Shown here piece after piece: positions 25,765-35,203 of a stretch of DNA of 64,000 nt. The notes beneath the pieces are model-generated. The model was not told the origin of the DNA. It searched no databases and saw nothing but the letters and a program-made list of their open reading frames with translations. Position 1 is the first letter of the stretch. Every line of letters begins with the position of its first letter. The DNA comes from Singulisphaera acidiphila DSM 18658 (GTDB lineage: Bacteria > Planctomycetota > Planctomycetia > Isosphaerales > Isosphaeraceae), in assembly GCF_000242455.2 (NCBI RefSeq), contig NC_019892.1, positions 744,001 to 808,000 of the forward strand, in the 5' to 3' direction. The position numbers and the translations under genes were made by a program.

Positions 25765-26210
25765 GGCGACAAGCTGATGACGGGTGTCATGCCGACCTCG
25801 CTGGTGTTGCAGGTGGCCCTGTTCCGCCTGGTCCGGACCCAGGGGAGGAGGCGGGCGTTCTGGGCCGGGTTTCTCACGGCCGGTTTGCCCGCGATGCTTT
25901 CATTTGTCTGCGGCAACCGGCTCGGTCCGGGTCGTGACGGATGCGGTCACGGGCAAGACCCGGTTCGTCATCGATCTCGGGTCTTTGGGTGGCGATCGGA
26001 TCTATGCCGTTTGGGCCGGCTATGCTGATCTGGTCTTTCGTGACCTCATGTTCCTGCAGCATTCTCTGCCCGTGGTCGCTGTGGTCTGACTCCTGCCGCA
26101 ATTGCTGGCGGCGCTGGCAGGCGGGCTCTTGGCGTGGCTGGTCAAGTGGGGAACGGAGTTGCGTTGGAGTGATGCGAACGGGAAAGATGCAGTGGATGAA
26201 ATTAGGGAAT
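25765..26210 (+). pseudogene. Degraded membrane-protein gene
   Basis: One frame gives PTSLVLQVALFRLVRTQGRR, then RAFWAGFLTAGLPAMLSFV. A second gives RVVTDAVTGKTRFVIDLGSL, then YAVWAGYADLVFRDLMFLQH. After a TGA a third stretch gives LLPQLLAALAGGLLAWLVKW. These look like pieces of one small planctomycete membrane protein broken by a frameshift and a stop. Family unknown. Confidence 0.4.
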
Positions 26211-26281
26211 GAACGCATTTAAGTGAATTTGGTCCTGTGCGGTCGGTTTTCTCGTAATGTCAACGAATCCAGGGGATTTCG

Positions 26282-26597
26282 ATGCCTGAAGCTTCGCCCG
26301 TCGAAACGCCGGTAGGCTGTCCGGAAGAGGCGCGTCGGATTCGGTGGCGAACGCGGTGGGGGTATGGCGGCTTCGGGTTCGGCCTGCTCGTCATGGCGGT
26401 GGGTGGCCAAGGTCGGCTACGGGATCCTCCCCTTCGCGCTCGTCTGGAACCTGATCTGGGCTCCCTGGCTGGGGACCGTCATGGGGCTCACCCATAGCAG
26501 GACTCGCCGGCCAGGACTCCGGCCTTGGCCGCAACTCCGCACCCGGACCTTGATGGCGGTCGTCGCCTACGTTGCGCTGCTCCTGGGGTCGGCATCC
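26282..26597 (+). pseudogene. Membrane-protein gene, frameshifted and cut by MITE copy B
   Basis: Begins at ATG 26282 (MPEASPVETPVGCPEEARRI) and changes frame near 26405 to KVGYGILPFALVWNLIWAPW. It then reaches RTRTLMAVVAYVALLLGSAS, a motif (RTLM..VA.VAL) common in small planctomycete membrane proteins. The 315-bp element at 26598 ends it. The missing 3' part is not found after 26911. Confidence 0.55.
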
Positions 26598-26911
26598 CAG
26601 GGCGATTGCGCTAGAATGGGTAATCTGCGACACTTGATCCCTGGCGGCCCGTAATCTCCCCAACGCAGGATCCGGCGAGCGTGCTGCCGATGTTGCTCGG
26701 GATTGACCTCTCGTGGCCAATGACCTCTCCGCTTCCATCGAAACTCACTTTGCGAGCCTGGCCGATCGTGCCTGCTGGAAGGGTTTGAAGCAGATCAGTG
26801 TGGCGATCAGTGAGACGATTCGTAATGGCAAGCCGTGTGACGATGTCTGCTGCTATATTTTGATCTTGAACAAGTGCTGTTTGGAAAATGATTTATGGTG
26901 CAATCGCCCTG
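26598..26911 (+). mobile_element. MITE-like ISAs1 derivative, copy B (314 bp)
   Basis: Near-identical to copy A (13264-13578), same orientation, starting CAGGGCGATTGCGC and ending GCAATCGCCCTG. It carries the same transposase scrap in its interior. It forms the right boundary of the island. Confidence 0.82.
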
Positions 26912-26921
26912 GGCTTGAGCC
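26912..26921. repeat. Right copy of the 10-bp island target duplication
   Basis: GGCTTGAGCC, identical to 13254-13263, abutting the right end of MITE copy B. The sequence inside the island next to copy B (left side) and copy A (right side) does not contain it. Confidence 0.75.
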
Positions 26922-27091
26922 GGTTCCCTCCAGGTCGCTTCGCGCTCGTCGCTTTTTGGGACGAAGCCGGGTGATTACGGACTTCTCGATCTTGGGTGGC
27001 CCCCCTCCCCTCTCTGGACGACCCCCCCTGGGACCGGTTAGAACGGAGCCAGTTTGGACCGTCGAATCAAGTTCACGGAGTGAGCACCTCT

Positions 27092-29938
27092 ATGAAACGC
27101 GGCATCGTTCCCTTCCTTCTGGCGGCGTCGGCCACGTTCTGGTCGGCCGGATCCCCGGCGCGCGGCGATGACCGCACGCCCCAGATTCCCCAGCTTAAGG
27201 TCGATAAGTACACGCTGCCCAACGGCTTGGAGGTCATTCTCCACGAAGATCACACCACGCCGGTCGTGGGGGTGAACCTCTGGTACAAGGTCGGCTCGAA
27301 AAATGAGAAGGCGGGGCGCACCGGGTTTGCGCACCTGTTTGAGCACCTGATGTTTCAGGGGTCGAAGAACCACGACAACGAATACTTCGGGCCGATCGAG
27401 AAGGTGGGAGCCCAGATCAACGGCAGCACCAGCACTGACCGGACCAACTACTATGAGAACGTCCCGAGCAACGCCCTCGAACTGGCGCTCTGGCTCGAGG
27501 CCGACCGCATGGGCTTCCTCCTGCCGGCCCTGACTCAGGCGAAGCTCGACAACCAGCGCGACGTGGTCAAGAACGAGCGGCGGCAGCGGTACGATAACGT
27601 GCCTTACGGCCAGACGGCCGAAACGCTGCTCGAAGCCCTTTATCCCCCCGAGCATCCCTATCACCACAGCGTGATCGGCTCGATGGCCGACCTCTCGGCG
27701 GCCAGCCTCGACGATGTCTCGACCTTCTTCCGCACCTATTACAGCCCGAACAACGCCAGCCTTTGCATCGCGGGTGATTTCGACCCGGCCGAGACCAAGC
27801 GGCTGGTCGCCAAATACTTCGGCCCCCTGCCCCGTGGCCCCCAGGTCGCCAAGCTCAAGCCAAACGTTCCCGTCCTCTCCGAAGCGAAGCATATCGAGAT
27901 GACGGACCGAGTCTCGCTCCCGCGCGTGGAGCTTGTCTGGCCGACCGGCCCGCGAGGTGATGCCGACGAGCAGGCGCTCGACGTCCTCTCGCTGGTCCTC
28001 GGTGGGATCGACAAAGAGAACCGGCTCTTCCGCGCCTTGATGTACGATCGCCAACTCGCCGCTCACGTCGAGGCGGGCCATCCGGCGAGTGCCCTAGCCG
28101 GCGAGTTCACCGTCACGATCTACGCCCAGCGCGGCCAGTCGCTCGACAGTCTGGTCAAGCTCGCCGATGCCGAGATCGAGCGGCTCAAGAAAGAAGGGCC
28201 GACCCTCGAAGAAGTCATCAAGGCGCAGAACACCCAGGAGAGCCAGCTCGTCGTCGGCCTTCAGGCTGCGGGCCGCAAGGCTGACTTCCTCAACAACTAC
28301 AATGTTGAGTTTGGCGATCCGTTGGCCTACAAGGCCGAGATGGTCAAGCTTTTCAAGGTGACGCCCGAAGATGTGAAGCGGGTGGCCAACCAGTACCTCA
28401 CCGCCAACCGGATCCGGCTCGACGTCAACCCCGGCGATCCGACGCCTCGCAAGGCCGAGGCCGAGGTCGATCGCTCGAAGCAGAAGCCGGCGGAGAGCCC
28501 GAAGATCGCTGAGGTCAAGGACGATTTCGACCGGTCGAAGATGCCCGAGGTCGGCCCGACCCCCAAGTACACGCCCCCCCCGGTCACGCGCCGGACGCTT
28601 TCCAACGGCCTGGAAGTTCTGATCGCCGAGCGGCATGAACTGCCGATCCTGACCCTCAACCTGGTGGTCAAGGGGGGCGAGGCCCTCGTGCCCCACGGGA
28701 AGGAAGGGCTCGCCTCGATGACCGCCGATCTCCTCACCGAGGGGACCAAGGCGCGGAACTCGCTCGAGCTGGCCGGAGCTCTCTCCGAGATCGGCGCTTC
28801 GATCAATGCTGACGGCAAGCTCGAATCGACCACCCTCTCGCTGACCACCTTGACCAAGCACACGGCACGTGGTCTCGACCTCTATACCGACGTGCTCCTG
28901 AATCCGTCGTTCCCCGAGAAGGAGTTGAACCGGCTTCGCGTCCAGCGGCTGGCCATGCTCAAAGCGCGGCTCGACAGTGCGGAGGGGATCTCCGGTGTCG
29001 TCTTCCCGCGCCTCCTCTACGGCCTGGAGCATCCGTACGGCCGCCCCGATCTCGGTACGGTCAAGACGATCAACTCGCTCAAGCGTGAGGATGTCGTTGC
29101 CTTCCACAAGGCCTTGTTCTTGCCGAATAACGCCAGCCTCATCGTGGTGGGCGACACGACGCCCGAAGCGATCACGGCCTCGTTGGAGAAGGCGATCAAG
29201 GACTGGAAGCCCGGTGAAGCGCCCAAGCGGGACTTGCCCGAGCCTCCGTCGTCGAAGAAGCCGCTGACGATCTTCCTGGTCGACAAGCCGGCTGCTGCGC
29301 AGTCGGTCCTGGCCGTCGGACAGGTTGGCCTGCCGAGGGGAACCCCCGACTATTTCCCGCTGACTCTCATGAACGCGGTTCTCGGTGGCCAGTTCTCCAG
29401 TCGGATCAACCTGAACCTTCGCGAGGACAAAGGGTACAGCTACGGAGTACGCTCGCACTTCGCCTTCCGGATTGGCCCCGGCCCGTTCGAGGCCGGCGGG
29501 TCGGTTCAGACCGCGGTGACCAAAGAGGCGCTGATCGAACTGCTCAAGGAGCTGAACGACATCACCGGCCCTCGCCCGGTCACCGACAAGGAACTCACTT
29601 TCGCCAAGGACCGGATCATCAAGGGCTTCCCGAGCAAATTTGAGACGACGTTCGGCGTTGCCGGGACGATGGCCGACCTGGTGCTCTATAGCCTGCCGGC
29701 GGATTACTTCGCGACCTACCAGTCCAAGATCGACGCCGTGGACAAGGCTGAGGTGGCGCGGGTCGCCAAGGCCCATCTCGACCCCGAGCACATGGTGATC
29801 CTGGTCGTCGGCGACCGCTCCAAGATCGAGGCGGGGCTCAAGTCGCTCCCCTACGCCAAGGTGATCAACGTCCTCGACCCCGAGGGGAACCCGCTTCCCC
29901 CCGCCGCGGCGCAAGGGGCTGAGGAAGGGGCGAAGTAA
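27092..29938 (+). CDS. Secreted M16 metalloprotease, two fused M16 units
   Basis: 948 residues from ATG 27092, with a signal peptide (MKRGIVPFLLAASATFWSAG). The first M16 unit carries the inverted zinc motif HLFEH (residues 81-85) and the downstream Glu in VKNERRQRYDNVPYG. The second unit (from about residue 500, VTRRTLSNGLEVLIAERHEL) lacks the HxxEH motif: its equivalent reads KEGLASMTADLLTEGT. It is therefore an active/inactive pair in one chain, comparable to pitrilysin-like proteins. It should degrade peptides in the periplasm. A strong terminator follows at 29987. Confidence 0.92.
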   Translation: MKRGIVPFLLAASATFWSAGSPARGDDRTPQIPQLKVDKYTLPNGLEVILHEDHTTPVVGVNLWYKVGSKNEKAGRTGFAHLFEHLMFQGSKNHDNEYFGPIEKVGAQINGSTSTDRTNYYENVPSNALELALWLEADRMGFLLPALTQAKLDNQRDVVKNERRQRYDNVPYGQTAETLLEALYPPEHPYHHSVIGSMADLSAASLDDVSTFFRTYYSPNNASLCIAGDFDPAETKRLVAKYFGPLPRGPQVAKLKPNVPVLSEAKHIEMTDRVSLPRVELVWPTGPRGDADEQALDVLSLVLGGIDKENRLFRALMYDRQLAAHVEAGHPASALAGEFTVTIYAQRGQSLDSLVKLADAEIERLKKEGPTLEEVIKAQNTQESQLVVGLQAAGRKADFLNNYNVEFGDPLAYKAEMVKLFKVTPEDVKRVANQYLTANRIRLDVNPGDPTPRKAEAEVDRSKQKPAESPKIAEVKDDFDRSKMPEVGPTPKYTPPPVTRRTLSNGLEVLIAERHELPILTLNLVVKGGEALVPHGKEGLASMTADLLTEGTKARNSLELAGALSEIGASINADGKLESTTLSLTTLTKHTARGLDLYTDVLLNPSFPEKELNRLRVQRLAMLKARLDSAEGISGVVFPRLLYGLEHPYGRPDLGTVKTINSLKREDVVAFHKALFLPNNASLIVVGDTTPEAITASLEKAIKDWKPGEAPKRDLPEPPSSKKPLTIFLVDKPAAAQSVLAVGQVGLPRGTPDYFPLTLMNAVLGGQFSSRINLNLREDKGYSYGVRSHFAFRIGPGPFEAGGSVQTAVTKEALIELLKELNDITGPRPVTDKELTFAKDRIIKGFPSKFETTFGVAGTMADLVLYSLPADYFATYQSKIDAVDKAEVARVAKAHLDPEHMVILVVGDRSKIEAGLKSLPYAKVINVLDPEGNPLPPAAAQGAEEGAK

Positions 29939-29986
29939 AGTCAACCAGGGCCGACTCGCGAGTCGGTGTCACGCTCACCAAGTTGT

Positions 29987-30048
29987 GAGCCTCGGAGGGG
30001 GCCGTCGTTCCATCACGACGGCGGCCTCGCCGAGGCTCCTTTTTTTTC
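29987..30048 (+). terminator. Intrinsic terminator of the M16 gene
   Basis: A GAGCCTCGG stem pairs with CCGAGGCTC, enclosing a second stem (GCCGTCG/CGACGGC), followed by eight T. It lies 48 bases after the protease stop. Confidence 0.9.
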
Positions 30049-30201
30049 GTTTCGAACTGGGTCGTTTGCGAGTCAATAGCGCAGGCTAATTTCACGAGAG
30101 ATTCATTGAATGCAATAAAAAATTCATAAAGCCGTTCGGTACGATCACGGGTCGTTATTTGAAGCGTTCTTGAATGTCCTCAAAACAAAGAGGCCAGACC
30201 C

Positions 30202-31278
30202 GTGCCACGCCGATGTGCCAGCCGTGGATTCACACTGATCGAGCTTTTGGTTGTCATCGCCATCATTGCCGTTCTCATTGCCTTGTTGCTTCCGGCCGTG
30301 CAATCCGCGCGCGAGGCCGCGCGCCGGATGCAGTGCACGAACAACTTGAAACAGATGGGCCTGGGGCTGATGAACTATGAGAGCAGCAACGGCGTTTTCC
30401 CCCCCGCCACGATCCTCGTTCCGCCTTACTCCAGCAAGCAATGGTTGTTTGAGTCGTCGTGGAGCCCGGCCGCTCGCATTGCGCCGTTCATGGAGCTGGG
30501 GCCGCTCTATAATGCGATCAACTTCAGTTCGACCTACAGCGACGCCTCGAATACGACCATCTCCTACACGCCGATCAAGTTCCTGATCTGCCCGAGCGAC
30601 ACGGGGCCGTCAGTCGACAACCCGAGCTATGGCAACACGCCCTATGCGACCACCAGTTATGGGTTCTCGGTCGGGGACTGGTACGTCTGGTCGGTCAATG
30701 GCTCGGCGCTCGGCCCGGTGAACCGCTCGGCGTTCGGCCCGACGTATTCGCGGTCGATCGCTCAGTTCACGGACGGCCTGAGCAACAGCCTCCTCGCGTC
30801 GGAAGGCTACATCGGCCACCTTCAGGCTCGTGACTGCTTGACGACGCCGAGTGGGCCGTCCGACCCGACGACCGGAGCGTGGTCTCCCACGAATGTCCCG
30901 ACTCCGCAGAATTCGTTGGCCGCTCTGGCCGCGGTGCTCCAGGCGTGTAGCGGCTCCAAGAAATACGGCGTGCCGTACGGTCACACCCGCTGGGCGAATG
31001 GCGCCGGGTATTACTCGGGATTCACCACTGCGGTTCCCCCGAACCCGAAGGTCACCGGCACCGGTTTCTCGAAGGGGATGGACTGGGTCAGCGTTGACGA
31101 AAACAATGGCGGGCCAACCTATGCCTCGCTCTCGGCCAGCAGCTACCATTCCGGCGGGGTCAACGCCCTGTTCGGCGACGGCAGCGTGAAGTTCATCAAG
31201 GACTCGACCAATCCAACGACCTGGCGCGCGCTGGGGACGATCTCCAGTGGTGAGGTCCTCTCCGCCGACTCGTACTAG
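30202..31278 (+). CDS. DUF1559 protein with pseudopilin-type leader
   Basis: 358 residues from GTG 30202, with GAGG upstream. The leader [20 protein letters not shown] is a type IV pilin/pseudopilin N-methylation site and helix. The conserved block [20 protein letters not shown] follows, and the C-terminal [19 protein letters not shown] is the H-X9-DG motif of DUF1559. The body is Ser/Thr/Tyr-rich. These proteins are hugely expanded in planctomycetes and are thought to be pseudopilin-like surface proteins. Their role is unknown. An AT-rich promoter region precedes it. Confidence 0.93.
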   Translation: MPRRCASRGFTLIELLVVIAIIAVLIALLLPAVQSAREAARRMQCTNNLKQMGLGLMNYESSNGVFPPATILVPPYSSKQWLFESSWSPAARIAPFMELGPLYNAINFSSTYSDASNTTISYTPIKFLICPSDTGPSVDNPSYGNTPYATTSYGFSVGDWYVWSVNGSALGPVNRSAFGPTYSRSIAQFTDGLSNSLLASEGYIGHLQARDCLTTPSGPSDPTTGAWSPTNVPTPQNSLAALAAVLQACSGSKKYGVPYGHTRWANGAGYYSGFTTAVPPNPKVTGTGFSKGMDWVSVDENNGGPTYASLSASSYHSGGVNALFGDGSVKFIKDSTNPTTWRALGTISSGEVLSADSY

Positions 31279-31372
31279 CAGTTCATTGCCGCTCCTGTGA
31301 CCACCTGCTACGATCAGCGGGACCGATGGGGTGAATCCGGTTTCTCGGCGGCGTCCCGTTCAGTCCCGCGGC

Positions 31373-32038
31373 ATGGTGGTCCCAGTGCACAACCTCGAAG
31401 ACGCGATCGGGCGTCTATACGACTCCTTCTCCACCGTCCCCAAGCCGCACTGCATCGACGGCTGCCCGTGCTGTATCGACCGCAAGAGTGTCGGGACGCT
31501 CCTGGAGAAGCGGTTGCGGTGTCTCACTCCGGACGACCTGTCCTCCTACGCTTCGTCGGCGTTCCTGACGGTCGGAGAGGCGGCCGACTACCTCTACTTC
31601 CTGCCGCGGATCCTGGATATCACGGCAAGGGAACCGTCGTGGTGGCCGCGCTCCGAGGTCACAGGCCGGGCGATCCGGGCGGCCAGGCCCGACGCCTGGA
31701 CGGCGGGGCAGCGGGCCGCCCTGAATGACTACCTGGGGGCGGTCGTCGACGCCGCCATCGAGTCGGGCGACTACGATAGGCTCGACGGCTGGATTTGCGC
31801 CGTCGCGAGCATGGGGTTCGATGTCCGGCCCCTTCTGGGCCGGATCGCGGAGTGCCCGGCGGCGGTCCTGGCGTACTTCGAAGAGAACGCCGAGGGCCTG
31901 CCACGGAGGAAGTTGGCGAACACCTTCTGGGAGCCGCCCTGCCCGGGGCATGACGCGGTCGTCGCGTGGTTCTACTCGGCGGAAGTCGCCAAAATCCCGT
32001 TCGAGGCTTACGGCTACGTCCTGACAGCGGCCGAGTGA
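31373..32038 (+). CDS. Hypothetical protein with Cys cluster
   Basis: 221 residues from ATG 31373; a GTG at 31331 would add 14 residues. The opening NLEDAIGRLYDSFSTVPKP is followed by HCIDGCPCCIDRKSV, a C-x3-C-x-C-C cluster that could bind metal or be redox-active. The rest is mixed helical (TVGEAADYLYFLPRILDITA; LDGWICAVASMGFDVRPLL). I know similar small planctomycete and bacterial proteins only as uncharacterised. It lies close to the DUF1559 gene, but there is no sign of a shared function. Confidence 0.7.
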   Translation: MVVPVHNLEDAIGRLYDSFSTVPKPHCIDGCPCCIDRKSVGTLLEKRLRCLTPDDLSSYASSAFLTVGEAADYLYFLPRILDITAREPSWWPRSEVTGRAIRAARPDAWTAGQRAALNDYLGAVVDAAIESGDYDRLDGWICAVASMGFDVRPLLGRIAECPAAVLAYFEENAEGLPRRKLANTFWEPPCPGHDAVVAWFYSAEVAKIPFEAYGYVLTAAE

Positions 32039-32044
32039 CGCCGG

Positions 32045-32250
32045 GATAACCGCCCGACTGGCCCGGATCACGGAACCGTCGATGCACCACAGGTCATGGT
32101 CGATCTGTCCTCGACCAAGTCGTCCATCGTGGCGTTGGCCGGCATAGCGATCCGTTACCAGAGCGTGTTGCTCAGGTATACGCGGAAGAGGAGTGTGCCT
32201 TCTTCGAGAGGCCGGGACGGCCTCTCGAAGATTTACGCCTGTCCTCACCG
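32045..32250 (-). pseudogene. Possible IS5-type transposase scrap
   Basis: On the minus strand DHDLWCIDGSVIRASRAVIP resembles the segment around the first catalytic Asp of IS5/IS427-group transposases (D.DLW.IDG...RA.RA). The surrounding frame is not convincing. A perfect hairpin (32202-32232) lies beside it. It is a short relic at most. Confidence 0.35.
32202..32232. terminator. Strong hairpin, possible bidirectional terminator
   Basis: A 14-pair perfect stem (TCTTCGAGAGGCCG with loop GGA). There is no T-run on either side, so termination is not certain; it may instead be an IS-end structure. Confidence 0.45.
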
Positions 32251-32278
32251 GATGTGATGGGATCCGACGAAATTGAAC

Positions 32279-32309
32279 AAGCCCCTACCGGAGAATGGCA
32301 GGGGCTTGC
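32279..32309 (-). terminator. Hairpin downstream of the sulfate operon
   Basis: CAAGCCCCT pairs with AGGGGCTTG about 47 bases after the cysA stop; on the minus strand it is followed by a T-rich stretch (TTCAATTT). Probable terminator of the sbp-cysTWA transcript. Confidence 0.65.
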
Positions 32310-32355
32310 GGGAATCAATCCGTTTGGCCTGTGAGGGGATTTTGGGAGAGCAGCG

Positions 32356-33429
32356 TCAGATCACATAATTTTCCACGAACCGTTTCGACTCGTGGAACAC
32401 TTTCCAGTCCTTGGGTGAGACGTAGATATCCTCGCCGTCGACCAGTGCAAGTTGCAGGCAGCGCTCGCGGGTGAGCTGGACGTTGAGGGTGGTGCCGTCG
32501 AGGAGCGTCAGGTCGAGCCGGACGAGGCCGCCGAGCGGGATCAGCTTGCGGATCCGGGCCGACCAGGCGGGTCGGCCGTTGCTCTGGCGGGTGATCTCGA
32601 AGTCGTGCGGACGGACGTAGACGGCCGAATTGTCGTTGGAGTTGGCGACGTCCAGCGGGAGCGGGACCTCGTCCCCCAACTCCATGCCGAGCACCGTCTC
32701 GGCGCGGAGGACGTTGACCGAGCCGAGGAACTCGGTCACGAACGGGGTCGCCGGGTGCTCGTAGAGCTCCTGGGGCGGGCCCATCTGCTCGACCTTCCCC
32801 TTGTTCAGGACGATGACCTGGTCGGCGACCTCGAACGCTTCCTGCTGGTCGTGGGTGACGAACAGGCTCGTGACGTGGACCTCGTCGTGGAGCCGGCGGA
32901 GCCAGGTGCGGAGCTCGTCGCGAACCTTGGCGTCGAGCGCGCCGAAGGGCTCGTCGAGGAGGAGGACCTTGGGCCGGGTGGCCAGGGCCCGCGCCAGGGC
33001 CACGCGCTGGCGCTGGCCGCCCGAGAGCTGCGACGGGTAGCGGTCGGCGTGGACGAGCAACTGGACCAGCTCGAGGAGCTCCTCGACGCGGGCCTTGATC
33101 TCGCTGGCTGGGGGGCGAGGCTTCTGGACCTGGAGGCCGAACGCCACGTTCTGGCGGATGGTCATATGCCGGAACAAGGCGTAATGCTGGAAGACGAAGC
33201 CCACGCCACGCTGCTGCGTGGAGAGGTTGCTGGCGTCCTCCCCCGTGATCTCGACGTCGCCCGAGTCGGCCGGCTCGAGGCCGGCGATGATCCGCAAGAT
33301 TGTGCTTTTGCCCGAGCCCGAAGGGCCGAGCAAGGCGACGAGCTCACCAGCGGGAACCTCGAACGAGACTCCGCCCACGGCCTGGAATGTTCCGAACCGC
33401 TTCGTCAGATTTCGGACCGCAATGGCCAC
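32356..33429 (-). CDS. cysA: Sulfate/thiosulfate ABC importer, ATPase subunit
   Basis: 357 residues. Walker [10 protein letters not shown] (residues 35-43), the ABC signature [19 protein letters not shown], Walker [17 protein letters not shown] and the switch His in [14 protein letters not shown] are all present. A C-terminal regulatory part (from about 235) includes YVRPHDFEI, as in CysA. It powers uptake of sulfate through the CysT/CysW channel. It is the last gene of a four-gene minus-strand operon, 63 bases after cysW. Confidence 0.95.
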   Translation of the reverse strand: MAIAVRNLTKRFGTFQAVGGVSFEVPAGELVALLGPSGSGKSTILRIIAGLEPADSGDVEITGEDASNLSTQQRGVGFVFQHYALFRHMTIRQNVAFGLQVQKPRPPASEIKARVEELLELVQLLVHADRYPSQLSGGQRQRVALARALATRPKVLLLDEPFGALDAKVRDELRTWLRRLHDEVHVTSLFVTHDQQEAFEVADQVIVLNKGKVEQMGPPQELYEHPATPFVTEFLGSVNVLRAETVLGMELGDEVPLPLDVANSNDNSAVYVRPHDFEITRQSNGRPAWSARIRKLIPLGGLVRLDLTLLDGTTLNVQLTRERCLQLALVDGEDIYVSPKDWKVFHESKRFVENYVI

Positions 33430-33492
33430 GTCAGTGCCCCCCGCTCTGGACCGTTGCCGGGCACCCGGTCGTCTCTGGGTCGTAAAAGGATG

Positions 33493-34383
33493 TCATGAGG
33501 ACTCCTCGCGAGCTTCGACATGCTTGCGAAAGTGTTCCATGCCAATCAACATCACGAACGAGACTCCCGCCAGCAGGACGCTCGCGGCATAGGCCCCCTC
33601 GATGTCGAAGCTCTCGATACCGTCGTGAACGTAGAGGGTGGCCGTCTGGGTCCGGCCGAGGATATTCCCTGAGACCACGAGCAAGGCCCCGAACTCGCCC
33701 AGCGAGCGGGCGACGGTCAGGGTGACGCCGTAGGCCAGGCCCCAGCGGATCGACGGCAGGGTCACGCTCCAGAAGGTCCGCCAACGCCCCGCGCCCAGGG
33801 TATACGCCACCTCTTCCTGGTCGACCCCGAACTCGCGGAGGACCGGCACGACCTCGCGGACCACGAACGGGAGCGTGACGAAGGTTGTGGCCAGGACCAT
33901 GCCCGGCAGAGCGTAGACGACCTGGATCCCCAGCGGCTCGAGCCAGTGGCCGATCCAGCCCTTACCGCCATAGAGAATGATCAGCATCAGCCCCGCGACG
34001 ATCGGTGAGATCGCGAACGGGAGATCCACGATCCCGTCGGCCAGGGTCTTGCCCCAGAAGTTTTGCCGGGCCAGGACGATCGCCAAGGCGAGGCCGAAGA
34101 CGGTGTTGACCACCGTGGCCAGGAGCGTGATCAGCAACGTCAGGCGGAACGCTTCCCGGGCCGAGGGGGCGGCCAAGGCGTTGAGGAAGGGGCGAAACCC
34201 TCCCGCCAGGGCGGCTCGGACCAAGGCGAGGGCCGGAACCAGGACCAGGATGGCGAACCAGCCTACCACCAGGCCGATCAGGAGCCAGCGGCCCCAAGGG
34301 AGGCGATCACGCTTCGTCTTCGTCGTGGTTTGCGTCTGCGTGGCGGGCAAAACGTCCACCTCAAGGTCAACGTCAACGGCCAT
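33493..34383 (-). CDS. cysW: Sulfate ABC importer permease CysW
   Basis: 296 residues from ATG 34383. Six membrane helices are expected; the cytoplasmic EAA loop that contacts the ATPase is visible as EEVAYTLGAGRWRTFWSVTL. The segment RSLGEFGALLVVSGNILGRT is characteristic of CysW. The N-terminal 30 residues are a polar Thr/Lys-rich extension (TQTQTTTKTKR), not usual for the family. The start overlaps the end of cysT by 11 bases, indicating coupled translation. Confidence 0.93.
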   Translation of the reverse strand: MAVDVDLEVDVLPATQTQTTTKTKRDRLPWGRWLLIGLVVGWFAILVLVPALALVRAALAGGFRPFLNALAAPSAREAFRLTLLITLLATVVNTVFGLALAIVLARQNFWGKTLADGIVDLPFAISPIVAGLMLIILYGGKGWIGHWLEPLGIQVVYALPGMVLATTFVTLPFVVREVVPVLREFGVDQEEVAYTLGAGRWRTFWSVTLPSIRWGLAYGVTLTVARSLGEFGALLVVSGNILGRTQTATLYVHDGIESFDIEGAYAASVLLAGVSFVMLIGMEHFRKHVEAREESS

Positions 34384-35203
34384 GGACGGGCCTCCCATGC
34401 CGTTGCATCCGGTTCAGGACGATCAGGATCCCGAGTGAACTGGCGAGGAGGACGACCGAGACGACCATGGCGCCGTGGTGGTTGCCGCTCTCGATCTCGC
34501 CGAAGATGTACATCGGCCCCGTCTTGGTCTGGAGCGGTCGGTTGCCGGCCACCATCACGACGCTGCCGAACTCGCCGAGCGCCCGGCTGAACGCCAGCGC
34601 CGTGCCGGTCAGGATGGCCGGCCAGAGGGTCGGGAAGGTGACCCGGCGGAACGTCGTGAACGCCCCGGCACCGAGAGTCGCCGCCGCTTCCTCCTCGGCC
34701 GGGTCCATCTCGAGGAGGACCGGCTGCACGCTCCGGATCACGAACGGGTACGAGACGAACAGCAAGGCCAGGACGATCCCCGGCTGCTGGTAGATCACCC
34801 CCCAGCCGTGGCGGCCGAGGAACGAGCCCAGGACGCTCGTCGGGCCGTAAAGCGCGACCAGCATCAGGCCGGTGACCACCGTCGGCACCGCGAACGGAAC
34901 ATCGATCAGGGCGTTCATGATCCCCTTGCCGGGGAATGAGTAGCGAACCAGGACCCAGGCGGTCGCCGTTCCCATCACCGCGTTGATGAGCACCATCACC
35001 AGGGCGGTCGCGAACGTCAGCTTCAAGGCGTGCCAGGCGAACGGGTTGGTCAGTTGCTTCCAGAACTCCGCGAGGCCCGGTTCCGCCGCCCGGACGCTGA
35101 GGGCCGTCAAGGGGAGGACGACCATGAGGCCAAGGTACGTGAGGGCCGTTCCGCGAAGCACGAGGTCGGATTTCGATGTACCGATCGGTGATTGGCGGCT
35201 CAT
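34373..35203 (-). CDS. cysT: Sulfate ABC importer permease CysT (CysU)
   Basis: 276 residues with about six membrane helices. The EAA loop reads EEEAAATLGAGAFTTFRRVT, and FSRALGEFGSVVMVAGNRPL matches CysT. LIDVPFAVPTVVTGLMLVAL is another family block. Together with CysW it forms the membrane channel. Its ATG overlaps the sbp stop by four bases, and its end overlaps cysW, so the operon is tightly packed. Confidence 0.93.
   Translation of the reverse strand: MSRQSPIGTSKSDLVLRGTALTYLGLMVVLPLTALSVRAAEPGLAEFWKQLTNPFAWHALKLTFATALVMVLINAVMGTATAWVLVRYSFPGKGIMNALIDVPFAVPTVVTGLMLVALYGPTSVLGSFLGRHGWGVIYQQPGIVLALLFVSYPFVIRSVQPVLLEMDPAEEEAAATLGAGAFTTFRRVTFPTLWPAILTGTALAFSRALGEFGSVVMVAGNRPLQTKTGPMYIFGEIESGNHHGAMVVSVVLLASSLGILIVLNRMQRHGRPVHGR

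Larger units (their letters stand above)
13264..26911. mobile_element. 13.6-kb island bounded by two direct ISAs1-derived elements
   Basis: The left end is a 315-bp element starting CAGGGGCGATTGCGC, and the right end is its near-identical copy ending GCAATCGCCCTG. The outer ten bases, GGCTTGAGCC, are the same on both sides. An ISAs1 copy inside the island also has a 10-bp duplication, so this is the length expected for the family. Contents: AT-richer cargo genes, Rhs remnant and putative immunity gene, IS1-like, IS66, ISAs1 and ISAzo13 elements, and a decayed MarR gene. It could be a composite transposon, or the result of recombination of a circular molecule into a resident element. Confidence 0.72.

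Noticed and set aside
28094..29944. Minus-strand open frame of 616 codons opposite the M16 protease
   Set aside because: Shadow frame; the plus strand carries the zinc motif and family blocks.
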